Position numbers and translations under genes: made by a program. Below the pieces are notes generated by a model. The model saw nothing but the letters and a program-made list of their open reading frames with translations. It was not told the origin of the DNA and did not search any database. A DNA stretch of 64,000 nucleotides, taken from Utricularia gibba. Taxonomy: Eukaryota; Streptophyta; Magnoliopsida; Lamiales; Lentibulariaceae. The DNA is taken from the NCBI GenBank assembly GCA_002189035.1, contig NEEC01000019.1, positions 496,001 through 560,000 of the forward strand, written 5' to 3'. The first letter of the stretch is position 1. Each line of letters begins with the position of its first letter. Below, one piece after another: positions 47,043 to 59,724 of this stretch.

Positions 47043-49045
47043 AAATCCATGTTTCAAGATCGTGATTCATAGATTAAAGAGACAATTAGTCATGGTAAAA
47101 GAAAGTTAGTATAATACCCTTTTTTCGACTATTTTAGCCCTATCTTTAACTATTAATCTACAAGTGTGATAATTGACTTATATTTATGAATTATCTAAAG
47201 AAAGAATTAAATTGAATATCGTTGTTGAGCTATTTCTGACATAAACTCTCTATGAGTATATTTATTATAAGATTTATAATCAAATGTAATAAAAATATAG
47301 ATTATCATGAAAGATAAAATAGTTATGATAATGTACTCGATTCTATAATTTCATTAAATAAAAAACAATGTAATAACGATTATTGACTAGTACATATAAA
47401 ATTTGTGCAAACGACTCAATTCTTGAGATTTGTGCATATATAAAAGAACAAGATCTTGCAGTGATAGAAATTTGATCCAAAACTATTTTATTAATTCTAT
47501 AATTTTTATATACTTATAGAATTACTATCACATACACAGTACAAGCGGAAGTCTGTTAACTACTCAACAATGTCCAAAATTGATATATCAACATTAAACA
47601 ACATGAATTACGTCTGTTTCCTAATCTGCATTTTAATCAAATCCACCGAATAATAAATTAGAAATATCAAAAGCAACATTGTTTTCATGGCACCACTATC
47701 ACATGTCTTGCCACCCCCTCACTCTCATTAATTTATACACCTTTAAAAAAAATTGTACATTTATTAATTATTATTATTTTTGAAAATCTCGTTGTGCCCA
47801 CCTCGTATTCTAAGGTATTTACATGTTTATAGTCATAACATATTGCATTAAATTCAAACGAAGTTTGATTTACGAGAAACGAAACGTGTCATGTCGCTGT
47901 TTGTTCATATGCTTGTGGCAACATATTAAATGCGACGGTTGACGAGACAGACCAAAAAAAAGTACCTTTTGAAAGATAAATTCTGCAGTCGCGACAGGGC
48001 CTATGCTTATTGATACCCATCCATATGGACTTGTGAAGCCTTGACGATTTGTCAATTAAGTTGGATCGTTTGTAACTCCGAGCACCAACCATTCACATGT
48101 TTGGTACTCCTCTAAAAACATTAATCATGATACCCTCTTTATACCCATGTTTTTAGATTTTTTAAATACGTTTGATAATTAGATATGTTTGATAGATGCG
48201 TTTTTTAGTATATTGCATCTCATATAATATATTGTTATAGTAATGTTAAGGTCAAAATTTTAGTAATACAAAGAGTAAAATATGTAATTTCATAAATGTG
48301 AAGTAAACTGTTGAAAAAAACAAATTGAGAGGTTTATAACATAATTTTAAAATTTGAATGTTAAACTATTTATATTGATGACAAAGTTGAGGGTTAAATC
48401 AATTTATTAGATTTTATGATAAAAAAGAATGGCGTGGGGCGGGGGGCGAACCCCTACCCTAGTAACGGGAGGGAGGTGCCACTCCCCACTTGCCAGAAAT
48501 CCAAAATAAATTGGTGAAATGGACCTAAATTATAAATAATAAAAATCCAAATAAATTGGTGAAAACGGACCCAAATTATAATAATAATAAAAAATACAAA
48601 CCAGTTGACCCAGTGGCCACATTGTACGCCTCTTTTTTATATCAAAATAAAAGAAAATGACTGGGAACTTGGGATTAAAAATTTAAATATCAAACCTCAA
48701 TGCGGTTTGGTGCACATGGCATATATTATAATATTCCTTTGGGGGTAAATTTCAAGTGCAGGGAATTTGGAGGCATCAATTAGAAAATTAGGTATATATC
48801 TGGAAAATTAACATTTTTTATATTAATTTTAATCAATTTTGTAAATAAATACAGCAGTTTTCATCAGAAACAACTACATGGTGCATAGAGTAGAAGATAA
48901 ACCGTCGATCAACTTGAGTAACATAACGAACTTCGAGGGTATCCGGTTTAGGCTTTAACAATTCCAGCTTGTTAATGAATAGAAGGCGTGGAGGGTAGTT
49001 TTGTCATTTCACAGAATTCAAGTTGATTTTCGCTTTAATCGCGAT
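47043..49045. other. AT-rich intergenic, PYL promoter side
   Basis: No gene supported. Overlapping minus-strand frames at 47870-48092 have no recognisable domain. A G/C-rich patch at 48430-48490 and a duplicated ~50-bp stretch containing AAATCCAAATAAATTGGTGAAA (48500-48595, two close copies) stand out from the AT-rich background. Confidence 0.5.
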
Positions 49046-49074
49046 CACGTGGATATCGTCCATCTCTTATATAG
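49046..49074 (+). promoter_or_regulatory. ABRE-like G-box and TATA box of the PYL gene
   Basis: CACGTGG at 49046-49052 contains the ABA-response core ACGTGG, and TATATAG at 49068-49074 sits ~50 bp before the ATG at 49123. Spacing suits a core promoter. Response to ABA is inference. Confidence 0.45.
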
Positions 49075-49122
49075 AGCGAGGGCTTTCCTTCCAAAAATAT
49101 AATTCTTCCGAAGACAGAAGAA

Positions 49123-49751
49123 ATGATTTCAGATCTTGCCGAATCAACGGTGCCGCTCCACTGGGTGAGCGAACCTCCGGCTGTCGCCGCCGCTGTCCAT
49201 AAGAAAACCCACGGCGCTTCAACGGGGAGCCGGTTCCGGACCACGTCGTCCGATACCACACTCACGCCGTCGGCCCTAACCAGTGCTGCTCCGCCGTGAC
49301 CCAACGCATCTCCGCCCCCATCTCCGCCGTGTGGTCCGTCGTCCGCCGCTTCGAAAACCCGCAAGCCTACAAAAGCTTCGTCAAAAGTTGCCACCTGGTC
49401 ATCGGAGACGGCGGCGTCGGCACTGTGCGCGAGGTCCATGTCATCTCCGGCTTGCCTGCTGTCAGCAGCAGGGAGCGTTTGGAGATCCTCGACGAGGAGC
49501 GCCACGTGATCAGCTTCCGTGTCGTCGGCGGCGACCATCGACTCGCCAACTACCGATCGGTTACGACACTCCACAAGGCCGCGGACAGGGACTCCCACAC
49601 GGTGGTCGTAGAATCCTATGTCGTGGATGTCCCCACGGGGAACACCAAAGAAGAAACCTGCGTCTTCGTTGACACCATCGTCAAATGTAACCTGCACTCA
49701 CTGTCCCGGATCGCCGAGAACATCGCCTCCCGGTACCCTTATTCCGATTAA
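49123..49751 (+). CDS. PYR/PYL/RCAR abscisic acid receptor, PYL4/5/6 type; frameshift near N-terminus
   Basis: START-fold receptor that binds ABA and then inhibits PP2C phosphatases, releasing SnRK2 kinases. Intronless, ~209 aa once one base is restored. Conserved blocks: HTHAVGPNQCCSAV, SAPISAVWSVVRRFENPQAY, the lysine of KSFVKSCH that pairs with ABA carboxylate, gate loop SGLPA, ERLEILDEERHVISF, latch GGDHRL, VESYVVDVPTGNTKEET and FVDTIVKCNL. The frame from the ATG at 49123 (MISDLAESTV) is open to AVHKKTHGASTG but then reads out of phase; G4 at 49224-49227 should be G5 to pass into EPVPDHVVRYH. Without that base the longest intact frame starts at 49296 and lacks the N-terminal helix. Clade choice rests on the HAVGPNQCCSAV and gate region. 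Confidence 0.93.
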
Positions 49752-51470
49752 CTCACCGGAGTTCCGAAGCACCGAATACACTTTTTCTTTCTCCTTGAAT
49801 TAAATTTCTCTTCTTTCTTTTTTCCTCGCTTGTTATGTTGTCCAGTTTGCATCTTGTCCCCCATAGGCTTCTATCTTCACACATTTAATTCCACAACTTA
49901 ATCATATAATTTGTCCATATCAAAGTTAATAAAGCATGTCACCTGAATTTGTATTTTAGTACTTGGAAATACATGTTTTGATTTTAGTACATTGAAGTTG
50001 ATTTATGGAAACAATCTTCCAAAAAACCATATTTAGCAATTAAAAGATACTAGCTACAAGGATTAAAGGTATGTTGGGAACAATTTTTTATTTTAGAAAA
50101 AAATCAAAATATGAAATTATTTCTTATTTTTTAAAAAATTATAAAATATAAATTTCTATTTTATTAAGAAGACTTCTAAAAAATAACCTAAAAATTCTGC
50201 ATGTGAATCATGCAATATATATCATGCTAACAGGTAAAATATTGATTTTGAGACAGAAAAATCATTTTTTTTTATCTGGGCATCAATTATATGAATATTT
50301 ATAATTTTGGAATGTCAGCATGGTGTACGTCCTGGACTCGATAACATCAAGTCATTGTCAGCATTATTAGGTTGAATCGGACAGGCTATCCGTATAATTT
50401 AATGTCGGGACATATTGTATGATCACCTTTCAAGATTGTCCTGAATTCACTTTCCCAATTTCCCTAAATCAATCGAGATCCCAACAAGGGCCAAATTGTA
50501 AATCAAGGCGTGTGTGTGTGTGTGTGTGTGTTTTTTTTTTTTATGCTGATTCATCTTCTATAAAAATATTTTTATTTTTTATACTATAATTTACTCGTAT
50601 TTGACAGTAAAATTATTTTTAAAAAACATAATCTATTCCAAATAAACTTTTAATATTCTATGTAAAATATAAAACATCTGACTTTCACCTGCAACGCGAT
50701 TGGTTCATTAATATTCATACTAATGATTAAAGAATGCTAATCATGGTTTATCGTACGTTAAATACATATATAATACGAAATTAAGATAGAATTGAATGGC
50801 GATTTTCATTTTTTTTCAGTTTATAATTGATGTGGGCTTTTCTAGGTGTAAATGAAGCCCAAAATAGGCCCAAGAAAAAAACAGTGGGCCTAATTCGAAA
50901 TTGCCCATTTACAACCCTAGCTTTTGATTCCAAAACATGCGAGTGCTTTTACAACCCTATCTCTACACATGGGCATGGTTACGGTTCAACCCATCAACCC
51001 GGCCGGACAACCCACAACCAACCTGTGACTCGGCTCGTTCCTGTCTCCCACAGGCATGAATCCGGTCGAACTTCGATGGGTACCAATTGATTCATCGACT
51101 TGAGATCATAAACGACTTTCATAAGCAACTCACAGGGGCTGGTGAAATCCTAGAAACCCATGGAAGCAATAGTCTTCCAGAGTTTCAAAATCAACCTTCC
51201 CAATTGCAAACCGTTGAAGGTTTCGCTTGGTGTGGGCGATGGATATTTAAATGCATCTACCCACGTATGTAAATGCATTAGACGATGGCATCACCTTATG
51301 ATATTTAAATGCATCATCCAACGTATTTGATGTTTCGTACCAGAAAAAGGTAGTATTTTTATGGAATCCTTGGCTCAAAGGCAGCATGCTTAATCCAAAA
51401 GTCAAAAAAGACCAGATCATCTTCCCCAAATGACATGAAAGGAGTTGGCTGCGACCATTGAGGATTGGAA
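49752..51470. other. Intergenic with TG microsatellite
   Basis: PYL 3' flank, then AT-rich sequence with a (TG)n run at ~50511-50531 followed by T's. 50820-51240 is less AT-rich and has an open frame without known domains; it may be leader sequence of the Copia relic that follows. Confidence 0.45.
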
Positions 51471-51479
51471 TTAGGCATG

Positions 51480-53130
51480 ATAATTCTCAATGAACATTTC
51501 TTCACATTAGTGGTGTTTCCATTTCTGCGGCCGCTTGTATTTTCCCAACCATTTTCAATGGAAAAGACCATCATGTTTGGGCTATTTGGATGCAAGCATA
51601 TTTGATGGGTCAATTACTATGGGGAGCTATTAAAGAAGACACTCCTCCAACACCACCCAAAGATCCCACATCAAACCAATTGAAATGGTATGAAGACTCT
51701 CCTTCCAAACATTGTTGCACTTTAAATGTGCTCTTTTTCTTTGTTGATGAGTCAGTGTTCTCTCCTATTATGACCTTTAAATCTGCCAAGCAAGTGTGAA
51801 AAAAGTTGCAAGTTGATTATGAAAGAACATATAGTACCTGAAATATGAGTCTTCTAAATTTCAGAAAAAAGTTTGAGGCTTTGTGTATGAATGAGTCTAA
51901 AAAGGTGAAGCAATATATTGATAGATTAATATTGATTGCAAATCAAATAAGGTTACGTGTGGATATTATTGACAATGCAAATAAAAATTTGATGCTATGA
52001 TCACCTCACTTGAAGCGCTATCTGATTTATTTGATATGACCGTTTTTGACTTTGATAGTGTTACCATAACCCATTGAAGTCAGAGGAGCTCTTTGTGATG
52101 AAGGCTCAATTCAAGTACACAAAAATGTTTTATCTGTTCATCAAAAACAATTTTCTATAGATAGTAACCATTAAAAGGAGAACAATAAACATGAAAAGGG
52201 AAATCATACAAAAAAGAAGGACAAGTTTCCACCATGTCCTCATTATTTTAAAACTAAACATTCTGAATCTTATTACTTTCAAAGACCAATTGCACAAAAA
52301 TTTGGACAAGTATCTAGGATTGTAAAGGTTAAGCCTGAAAAGAAGATAGAGAAAAACACATTAGAATGTATTGCGTTAGTTTCATTTCATGAGGAAATTT
52401 CTACTAAGAATAATGTTTGTTCAGCCTCCAAACAGTTGATTAATTGACAATGGATGTTCACATAATATGACAAATTCTGAGAATGACTTCATTTTTTCTT
52501 GATAAATTTTATATGTCAAGAGTTAGAATTGGAAATGGAAACTATTTTTCTGTAGTTGGTCATGAAACTATGTTATTAATTGGATCTATAACCATTTATG
52601 ATGTACTCTATGTTATGTAGTTATCTTTAAATTTATTGAGTGTACCTCAATTATTTGATAAAGATTACAATGGTTTTTACCAAAAACTTATGTGCAAATT
52701 TGAATAAGGAAAAACAATCATTGGTTAAAATTATTGTAAAAAATTATTGTTTTACATTGAATCCTAATACCTGTTGGGCACATCTTAGTAGCATAGATGA
52801 TGGGTTTTCTCTATGCCATCAGTATCTTGATCATTTGAATTTTTCATATATTCAAATAATAATGAAAAGGTACATTGTTGAAAATTTATCAAAATGTGTG
52901 ACTACTATTGATGTTTGCAAAGTTTGTGAATTTGGAAAAATTTAAAAATTAACTTTTCCTGTGTCGTCATCATTGAGAACTAAAAAAACTGCATTTGATT
53001 TATAGTCATGTTTGTGAACCGTTGACATTTCATCTTTAAGTGAGAAGAAATATTTTGTGATGTTTATCAATGATTTTTTTCGTTATTGTGGAGTATATTT
53101 TTTTGAAACATAAGTCGAAAACAATCAATT
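51480..53130 (+). pseudogene. Decayed Ty1/Copia gag-protease-integrase start
   Basis: Broken frames follow the Copia polyprotein order: gag (MTFKSAKQV, then RKKFEALCMNESKKVKQYID), a degenerate CCHC knuckle region (PCPHYFKTKHSESYYF), a protease-site remnant read from DNA as DNGCSHNMTNSE, the pre-integrase block (CHQYLDHLNFSYIQ), and the integrase start (KKYFVMFINDFFRYCGVYFF). More than ten stops or shifts. It ends near 53130 without RT. No LTRs were identified. Confidence 0.8.
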
Positions 53131-54080
53131 TTTTTGCTCACTCCTCTATTTGAATTTTAATGCAAAGTAAGAATCTCTACAAAGTAGACACATAAATTTA
53201 CAACTTTCATGTTAAGTACATATTTAAAATCACAATGACAGGAAAACCCTAAATTTAGTCATACAAATCTCCTTTTACTACTCATTCTTATCGTGTATGT
53301 AATATAAATATGTGAAATCACATGATTACATTTGGACACATCTGATTGGCTAGTATTTAAAACATAAATATTTCATAATCTTTTACTTTCTTCACATTAT
53401 GAGCACTAACATCCAAAATTTGAATATAATATGCTACATATCCCTAATAATACGAATATAGTGTAATACCTTCCTCCTAATTTATCAACCCAGTACATTA
53501 ATATTTAGTTAGTATGAAATAGAACAAGTTAAATAACTAAAAAGTAAAGTCTATAAAACTTGAATATTCACACGAATTTGAGAAATTATAATTTTTAAAA
53601 ACATCAATTACTAAAAAATATTCAAATATCTAATAAGTTTCTATAACTTTTCATCTTAGTATTTTTTTAATAAAATTTGATAAATTATTTCTAAAATATT
53701 AATTTGAATATATTTGTTATTAAAAATATAAATAATTAACAAATTCATACAATGGTTACTTACACACAAGTGAGATAGTGATCATTTATCTAAAAGATCA
53801 TGTTCTTAATATCTAGAATTTATACAATCTACTTATGTAATAATTAGAAATGATATTTTTAGCCAATCATAGTAAGATATAAAATAATATTGTAATTGAA
53901 TTATATGAGCAGTGCAACATAGTTTTAAGCATGAGCTGATTCTCAAAAACATTGATCTTAGAATTTTTTCAATCCCTCACATTATCGGAAGAAGCAACTC
54001 TTAGAAATACCTATATGATTTTAGGTCAAGCATACTCTTCATGCCTTGTTCATTATTCATGATAGTGAATCTAGAGGAAT
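53131..54080. other. AT-rich intergenic
   Basis: Low-complexity DNA between the Copia relic and LTR H. Nothing recognised. Confidence 0.5.
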
Positions 54081-56670
54081 TGATAAACTAAAATTTTGAA
54101 TATTGTTGCAATAGAATCAAATTTTTCTATCCAATAAATTTATAAATCTTAATTTTCATAAAATACAAATTAAACACAAGATGTACAGTAGAATTTCAGG
54201 GTTGATCATGGAGCAAGTGGTGGATGTATGTTGTTAGATGCAACATTTCAGAATAAATGTCACTGCTAGTTTAAACTTAAATTAATAGTGGTACGTAGAT
54301 TCAATAAATAAAATTAAATTACAATAAAGAATATAACAAGTACAGATTTTGTGCACAATATGATACTATGATGCCTCAAGGTGATTTTGATGATGTGACT
54401 AAAATTTTCAAGTTAATCTATAAGGTTTCTATAGACACAACTCCAAATGACCTAAGTTTATCAAGGTCATTTCTTATATTTTCGATTAGGATAGCCCCCA
54501 ATGTCATCATTCATTCTACACTTAGATTTATCCATGTGCGAAACATGTAGAACTAGATTTATCCGTTTTTATTGGTTCCACCTAAGATTAATACCTACTA
54601 TTCTCGTCTTGATTCATTGATCTACCTCTAAATAAAACATATGAGATGTAAAATTGTTCATTCTCCCCCCCCCCTCTAGATCTATTTGAGAAATAATAGA
54701 AATGAAAGCTAATCATACTATGATCGATTATCTCATAAACTCTAACCATATCACCTTCACACACCTTAAAGCATCCCTAATCTTAGCTACTCATGTACGA
54801 TAAGGAAAACATGATTTCATAAATGTAAACTAATGAAAACATCATAAACATCGTGAGAAAATCAATCACAGAAACTAAATATCTAAGAAAATCAGTCACA
54901 GAAAGAAAAATAGTTATGTTCTCCATTTGCTACTATTCACAACTCGAAACAGTAGCATTGAACTAGGTTGTTGATGCTGTTTTTTAATTTTTTGTTCCTT
55001 CTTTTGGAAAATTCGCATTCTTCACCCCAGTTGCTCGTTCTGAAGCTTCTTCAACGAGCTATCTTTGTGTTATTTAACGAAGCTCTTTTTTTTTCATTCT
55101 CTCTCCTTTCCAAAAATATGCCATATCCTTTTTTCTTAAACACTGTTCTTGACACTAGTACCATTTTTGGCATGAACCTATAGACTACATGCGGCAAAAT
55201 AGTGCATCCATCCCTCTTTGGATATTGTGCCTTTCTTAACTTAATCTACACCTCTTTCAGTTCATTTTTTGGTGCTAATCCTCCTGCTAGACTGTTAAGT
55301 GTCATTTTCTAGTTATTTATTAGGTATTATTATGTGTTAATTATGCATTAAGTCACCCAATTAAGAATTATATTGATAAGTAATTGATTTTTCTTAGAAA
55401 ATCCTATTTTCCTATTTTGTATATATTTTCTGTCTTTTTTCATGCTCTTTAATCGAGACATGTTAGTAGACTGTCGTGGAGTGTTGCAGGAGTATTATAG
55501 GTTGTCAGAGTCTGACTTTTCATGTCTTGCACGCGACTTGGAACAATTGTGAGCGGAAGACTAACACTGGTCAAAGCCTCTGACTTACGGCATGTCAGAG
55601 TCTGCAGCAATGATTGAGCGCTAGCTTGCACGCAAAGGAAAGCTGCTGGCACACACAAAATAGAAGGAATGATGGGAAGGGGACCCAAAGGAGTTTATGC
55701 ACGTGGGGAGTGATATAAAAGCCACTTGGAGCACTTAGTTTTCAACTTTTGAACTTTTTTCGCACATTAGCTTTGTATTTAGAATTTTTGAGTTCTCTCC
55801 CCCCTCAAGGAGGAAGAACACTTAGTTTCCAATTTCATTTTTGTTTTGATGGCTCTTTGTGGCTAAAACCCTTTAATTTCTAGGAGAAGATGAAATTTCC
55901 TTCCAATTTTTGAGCAATACACTCAGTTCTTCGCTATATTCTTTTTGGATTCTGCATACTTCCACGCATCTTGTTGCAATCATTTTGTAATGACTCCTAG
56001 TCAAGGTTCATGAGTAGCAGGCCACTCCTCGCGGATTTTGGTGAAGATCAAGGTGAAGAGCACCAACTCTAACCCTACCGGTTTGAGGGAAGTAATAGAT
56101 TGTTTGTGGCCTAGGTACCGCGACAGTGGATAGGTTGTGACCTTGGACCTGCCACTTGCCATTGGCAACAGCTGGGCACACGTGCGCAATTTGGTTTTGA
56201 AGGCAATCGAATGCAATCCTCTTGTCTTCCTAATCGTACAAGGGGGAATCACATGAGGCTATTTCCGTGCCTCCTTGTCAATCAGAGTATAAGGAAGAGT
56301 AGGTTATTTCTTACTACTATAACCAGCTATTCAGAAGAAACCAGTGAAAACCAAGGGAAGGATGGACAAAGAAAGGAGACAGAATCTTATTTCCAGGAAC
56401 TACGTCCCATAGTCAAGGCCCATCACTTAGGTTGTAACTTTTATTCTTGTGTCTTAAAAACCCCTTTTTACAAAACCGTGACATTTTGTAGAAGTTTCTG
56501 GTAAAACGCTTTTCACGAAAAACAATTCCTGAGATCGATACTCTCAGACATAAAATACAAAATTAACCTAAACAACACTAAAATATGAAAAATGACATAA
56601 ATATAACCTAAAATCACAACAAAACATCATAATTTTGTATTATAAAATGCTTAGAAAATATGCGTCATTA
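54081..56670 (-). mobile_element. LTR (copy H), A-family, interrupted by LTR I; possible 3' LTR of the Gypsy relic
   Basis: Starts TGATAAACTAAAATTTTG and ends ATATGCGTCATTA, aligning to LTR A along its length apart from LTR I and a missing ~65-bp block that includes the family hairpin. No TSD was found (GGAAT on the left against GAAAC on the right). Its position downstream of the minus-strand gag/protease relic, in the same orientation as the LTR remnant at 59752, suggests it was that element's 3' LTR. Confidence 0.65.
55293..56545 (+). mobile_element. LTR (copy I) of a second Gypsy LTR family, inserted in H
   Basis: Begins TGTTAAGTGTCATTTTCTAG and ends near CGATACTCTCA. It shares ordered blocks with 60481-61775: the GACATGT/TCAGA-rich region, TGGCTCTTTGTGGCTA, CAAGGTTCATG, CGCGGATTTT, CACGTGCGCAATT-like and GGCTATTTCCGTGCC. 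Flanking TAGAC (55288-55292) and CAGAC (56545-56549) may be a mutated TSD. A solo LTR is the simplest reading. Confidence 0.65.
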
Positions 56671-56822
56671 GAAACCCATTATCATCAAAATTTAACAAGT
56701 ATTTGCTAATAAATCTATGAATAGTTCTGAAGAATTTGTGAAAAATATGTCTGTTAAAATCGAGAAATATTTTACACCTCGCAATGATGTAGTTCTGCAC
56801 ATCGCAATTTTTGTGGAATTAC

Positions 56823-57160
56823 TGATAACACATAGTTTTGAATGTTTAAGATTAGAAAATAACTAATATTACGATATAAAATTAAGATTTTATTAATTAT
56901 TTTTGTATTTTCACAATTAGTAGTGTTGTATTAGTCTCAATCTTTATTTTAATCATTCTGCTTTGAGCAATGCAGCACGTTTTCAGCAGTCTAGATCCAA
57001 GGAGCCGAAAGTAAATAGTGGAAGTGTAGAGAAATGGAGAAAAAAGTTTCAATGGGAGACACCAAATCCAGGGTAACAAAATGAAAGATTTTTTGAAAAA
57101 AAAAGAGGGAGGAATTGAGAGAGAAAAAATATATCTCCTTGGTAGAACTTTGAACTCAAC
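56823..57160 (+). mobile_element. Partial LTR (copy M), E subfamily
   Basis: Begins TGATAACACATAGTTTTGA and matches LTRs E and L through TGAGCAATGCAGCACG and GGAGCCGAAAG, then loses similarity at ~57160. No 3' end and no TSD found. It lies within the internal region of the minus-strand Gypsy relic. Confidence 0.6.
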
Positions 57161-57479
57161 ATCATATGAAAAAGGACATCTTGGAAAAAATTTATTGCTT
57201 TACTGCATCTGATGCGTGTCATTTCTATAACAAATTTTAAAGATTTTGAACTCGTAAAACAAAAAATATATAGCATGGATTACTGCATCTGATACATGGC
57301 GGCTAACCTCTCTTCTTGAGTTTTAGCTTGCACCATATTTAATTGCTTGAATTTGTCTTCAATTTCAACTTTTTCAAGTAGAGATTCTTCATGAGCCTCT
57401 TCTTTTTCCTGAATTTTTTTATTCAAGTACACTTCAATGAGTACATCCATCCACAGCACAAATACTCTCAAAATCACTG

Positions 57480-59695
57480 GGATACTTCTTCACGTCCTTC
57501 ATATCCAGTGTGGTCTTCATCAAAAGAGAGCTCAATGGTTCCCAATTTCACGTTGATAATAGCATTTGAAGTACTCAAAAATGGTCTGCCCAAGATAATT
57601 TTCGTGTCCTTTGATTCTCCAGTGGGCATGTTAACCACTTAAAAATCAGCTGGAAACACAAGATGCTTAATTTTCATCAGAACATCCTCAACAAAATCAT
57701 TGAGAGAGATCACTCTCCTATCTGCTAACTCAATTTGCACACCCGATGCTTGCAAAGATCCTAACTTGAGTACCTCATAAACAAAATTCGACATAACATT
57801 TATAGAAGCTCCCAGGTTTGCCATTACTCTCTTGATGCACAAATCTCCTATTTTACATGGGATAAAAAACGTACCTGTTTCCATACGCTTCTCGAGTAGT
57901 TTCCATGTTAAAAGTGATGAGCAGCTTTCACTCAATTTCACCTTCCCCATTTTTTTCAGCTTTTGTTTAGACATATATAGCTGCTTCAAATATTTGACAC
58001 TCTTCATTACAAGATCAATATACTCCAAGAGGGTTAAATTTAATTGAGTATTTCTCAATGCTTTCAACATTTTTTCCTTCTCAGTTTGCTCCTCCTTCAG
58101 CTTCAACCCTCCTGGAAAAGGAGGCTAGGCTACCTTCAGCGTGACAGGTTCTGGTAGTACTTCAATTTCATCCTCACTTTACACAACAACTTCATACTCC
58201 TCTGTTTCGTTCTCCTTAATCTCATTCTGGACCAGTTCTCGTCTAGGCTTCTCTCTTCCACTTCTAAGTGTCATGGCGCTGATGTTCGGCCCTCTACTAG
58301 AATTTGGGTTTGGCTTGGGTTGAGATGGCAAGCTCACTTTTTGTTTAAAGTCTCCATGCTCTGTTGCCAACTGACTCACTTGAACCTCCAAATTTCGGAT
58401 TGCTTGTTGATTTTCAACTTGATTGCACCATGAATGTCTTCAACATTGCTTCCAATGAATTTTTAAAATTCACTCCAGAATTGCCTTGATTTGAGGCTTG
58501 AAATGGCTGCTGGTTCTGTTAATTTTGCCTTTGAAATGGAGGTGCTTGATAAGATCTTTGCTCTTGAAAATTTTGCTGCCATCATGGTTGAGCTCTCCCC
58601 TTTAGAAGAATTTTCATTGTTGCTCTAACGAAAATTTGGATGATCCCTCCAATCTGGGTTGTAAGTATTTGAATATGAATCATATTTCTTCCTCTGTTGG
58701 GGCTCCAAATATCCCATAGCTTTGGCATGCTCCTCTTCAAATAAATTTGAGCACTTGTCCGCAACATGCCTTGTTATGTGACAGTTCCCGCACGGCATGT
58801 TCTTAGCTTGGAATAAGAATAGCTTCTTCATCATTTCAGACATAGCAGCAACATTTTTTATGAGTTCAGTCTCTGAAACCCTGAGCTTGCTCTCCACTTT
58901 ATACACTCTCTTGTTTGAGGCTTGCTTCTTGATAATATGTCTCGAATGCTCAGCCAACTCCTCCAGCAAGGAAAGAGCTTTGGTTGGTGTCTTTTTTCTT
59001 AAAAATCCTCCCGCCGCCGAATCCACCATGGCTCTATCGGTGCACAACAATCCATCATAGAAGTATTTGACCAAGGCATTGGTTTGAAAACCATGGTGTG
59101 GGCAGGAGCCCAAAAGATGGTAAATCTCTCCCAATATTCGCAATGATTCTCCACTCATTTGTTCAACATCACTAATTTCTTTTCTTATTCCTTCAGCCTT
59201 GAAAGCTGGAAAATATTTGCTCAAAAACACCTTCATTCCAGCTCAATCGGTGATGTTTCCAGGCCTTAGTGAGTTGAACCACATTTTGGCTCCTCCTTCC
59301 AAAGTAAATTGGAAGTCTCTCAAACAAATTGAATCTTCATTCATTCCAGTTCTCTTTAATGAAGTGCATACCGCTGTCACATTATCTATATGCTCATGAG
59401 GGTTTTCTCCAATTTTTCCATAGAATTTGGGCAAAAAATTTATCATCGCCAGTTTCAGCTTGTTTGCTCCATCATCTGGAAATCTGATGCAAAGAACCCT
59501 ATAAGTATGATCAATAGCATCTAATTCATTCAAGGTTTTCTTAGGTTCAGTCATTCTGAAATTGTTGTTGGTCTCAGATGGGAGCAGCTTCAATTTGCTT
59601 GCCTCCCTCATTTTTACCCTGTTCTTTCTTATAGCTCTCTCGATTTTTGAGTACAAAACAAGATTACCCGCACTAAAAGAACGTAAATGCATCAA
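57480..59695 (-). pseudogene. Ty3/Gypsy gag and protease remnant
   Basis: Minus-strand gag: KMWFNSLRPGN, then KVFLSKYFPAFKAEGIRKEI, GESLRILGEIYHLLGSCPHH, ALVKYFYDGL and DSAAGGFLRKKTPTKAL, the plant Gypsy retrotransposon-gag signature. A single-knuckle zinc region follows (CGNCHITRHVADKC). Further along is the retropepsin-like domain (FIPCKIGDLCIKRVMANLGASINVM, stated here in two pieces: FIPCKIGDLCI and NLGASINVM) with Asn where the catalytic Asp of DLGAS is expected, then a GRPFLSTSNAIINV-type block near 57.55 kb. Stops separate the pieces; RT, RNase H and integrase are missing. 57160-57480 continues the relic in an unassigned Lys/Glu-rich frame. Confidence 0.8.
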
Positions 59696-59724
59696 CTAAC
59701 AACACAAAACAGTTAAACACCGCT

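Noticed and set aside
47870-48092. Two overlapping minus-strand frames
   Set aside because: Short, no domain, AT-rich surroundings, no splice or promoter support.
48425-48490. G/C-rich patch considered as a tRNA or other RNA gene
   Set aside because: No cloverleaf arms or box A/B arrangement could be formed.
49035-49697. 220-aa minus-strand frame over the PYL gene
   Set aside because: Antisense shadow of GC-rich coding sequence; Asp/Ala/Val-rich with no family match.
55293-56550. LTR I ending at CAGACA with a perfect TSD
   Set aside because: Flanks TAGAC and TAAAA do not match at that end; only an imperfect TAGAC/CAGAC pair is possible, so no clean TSD is claimed.
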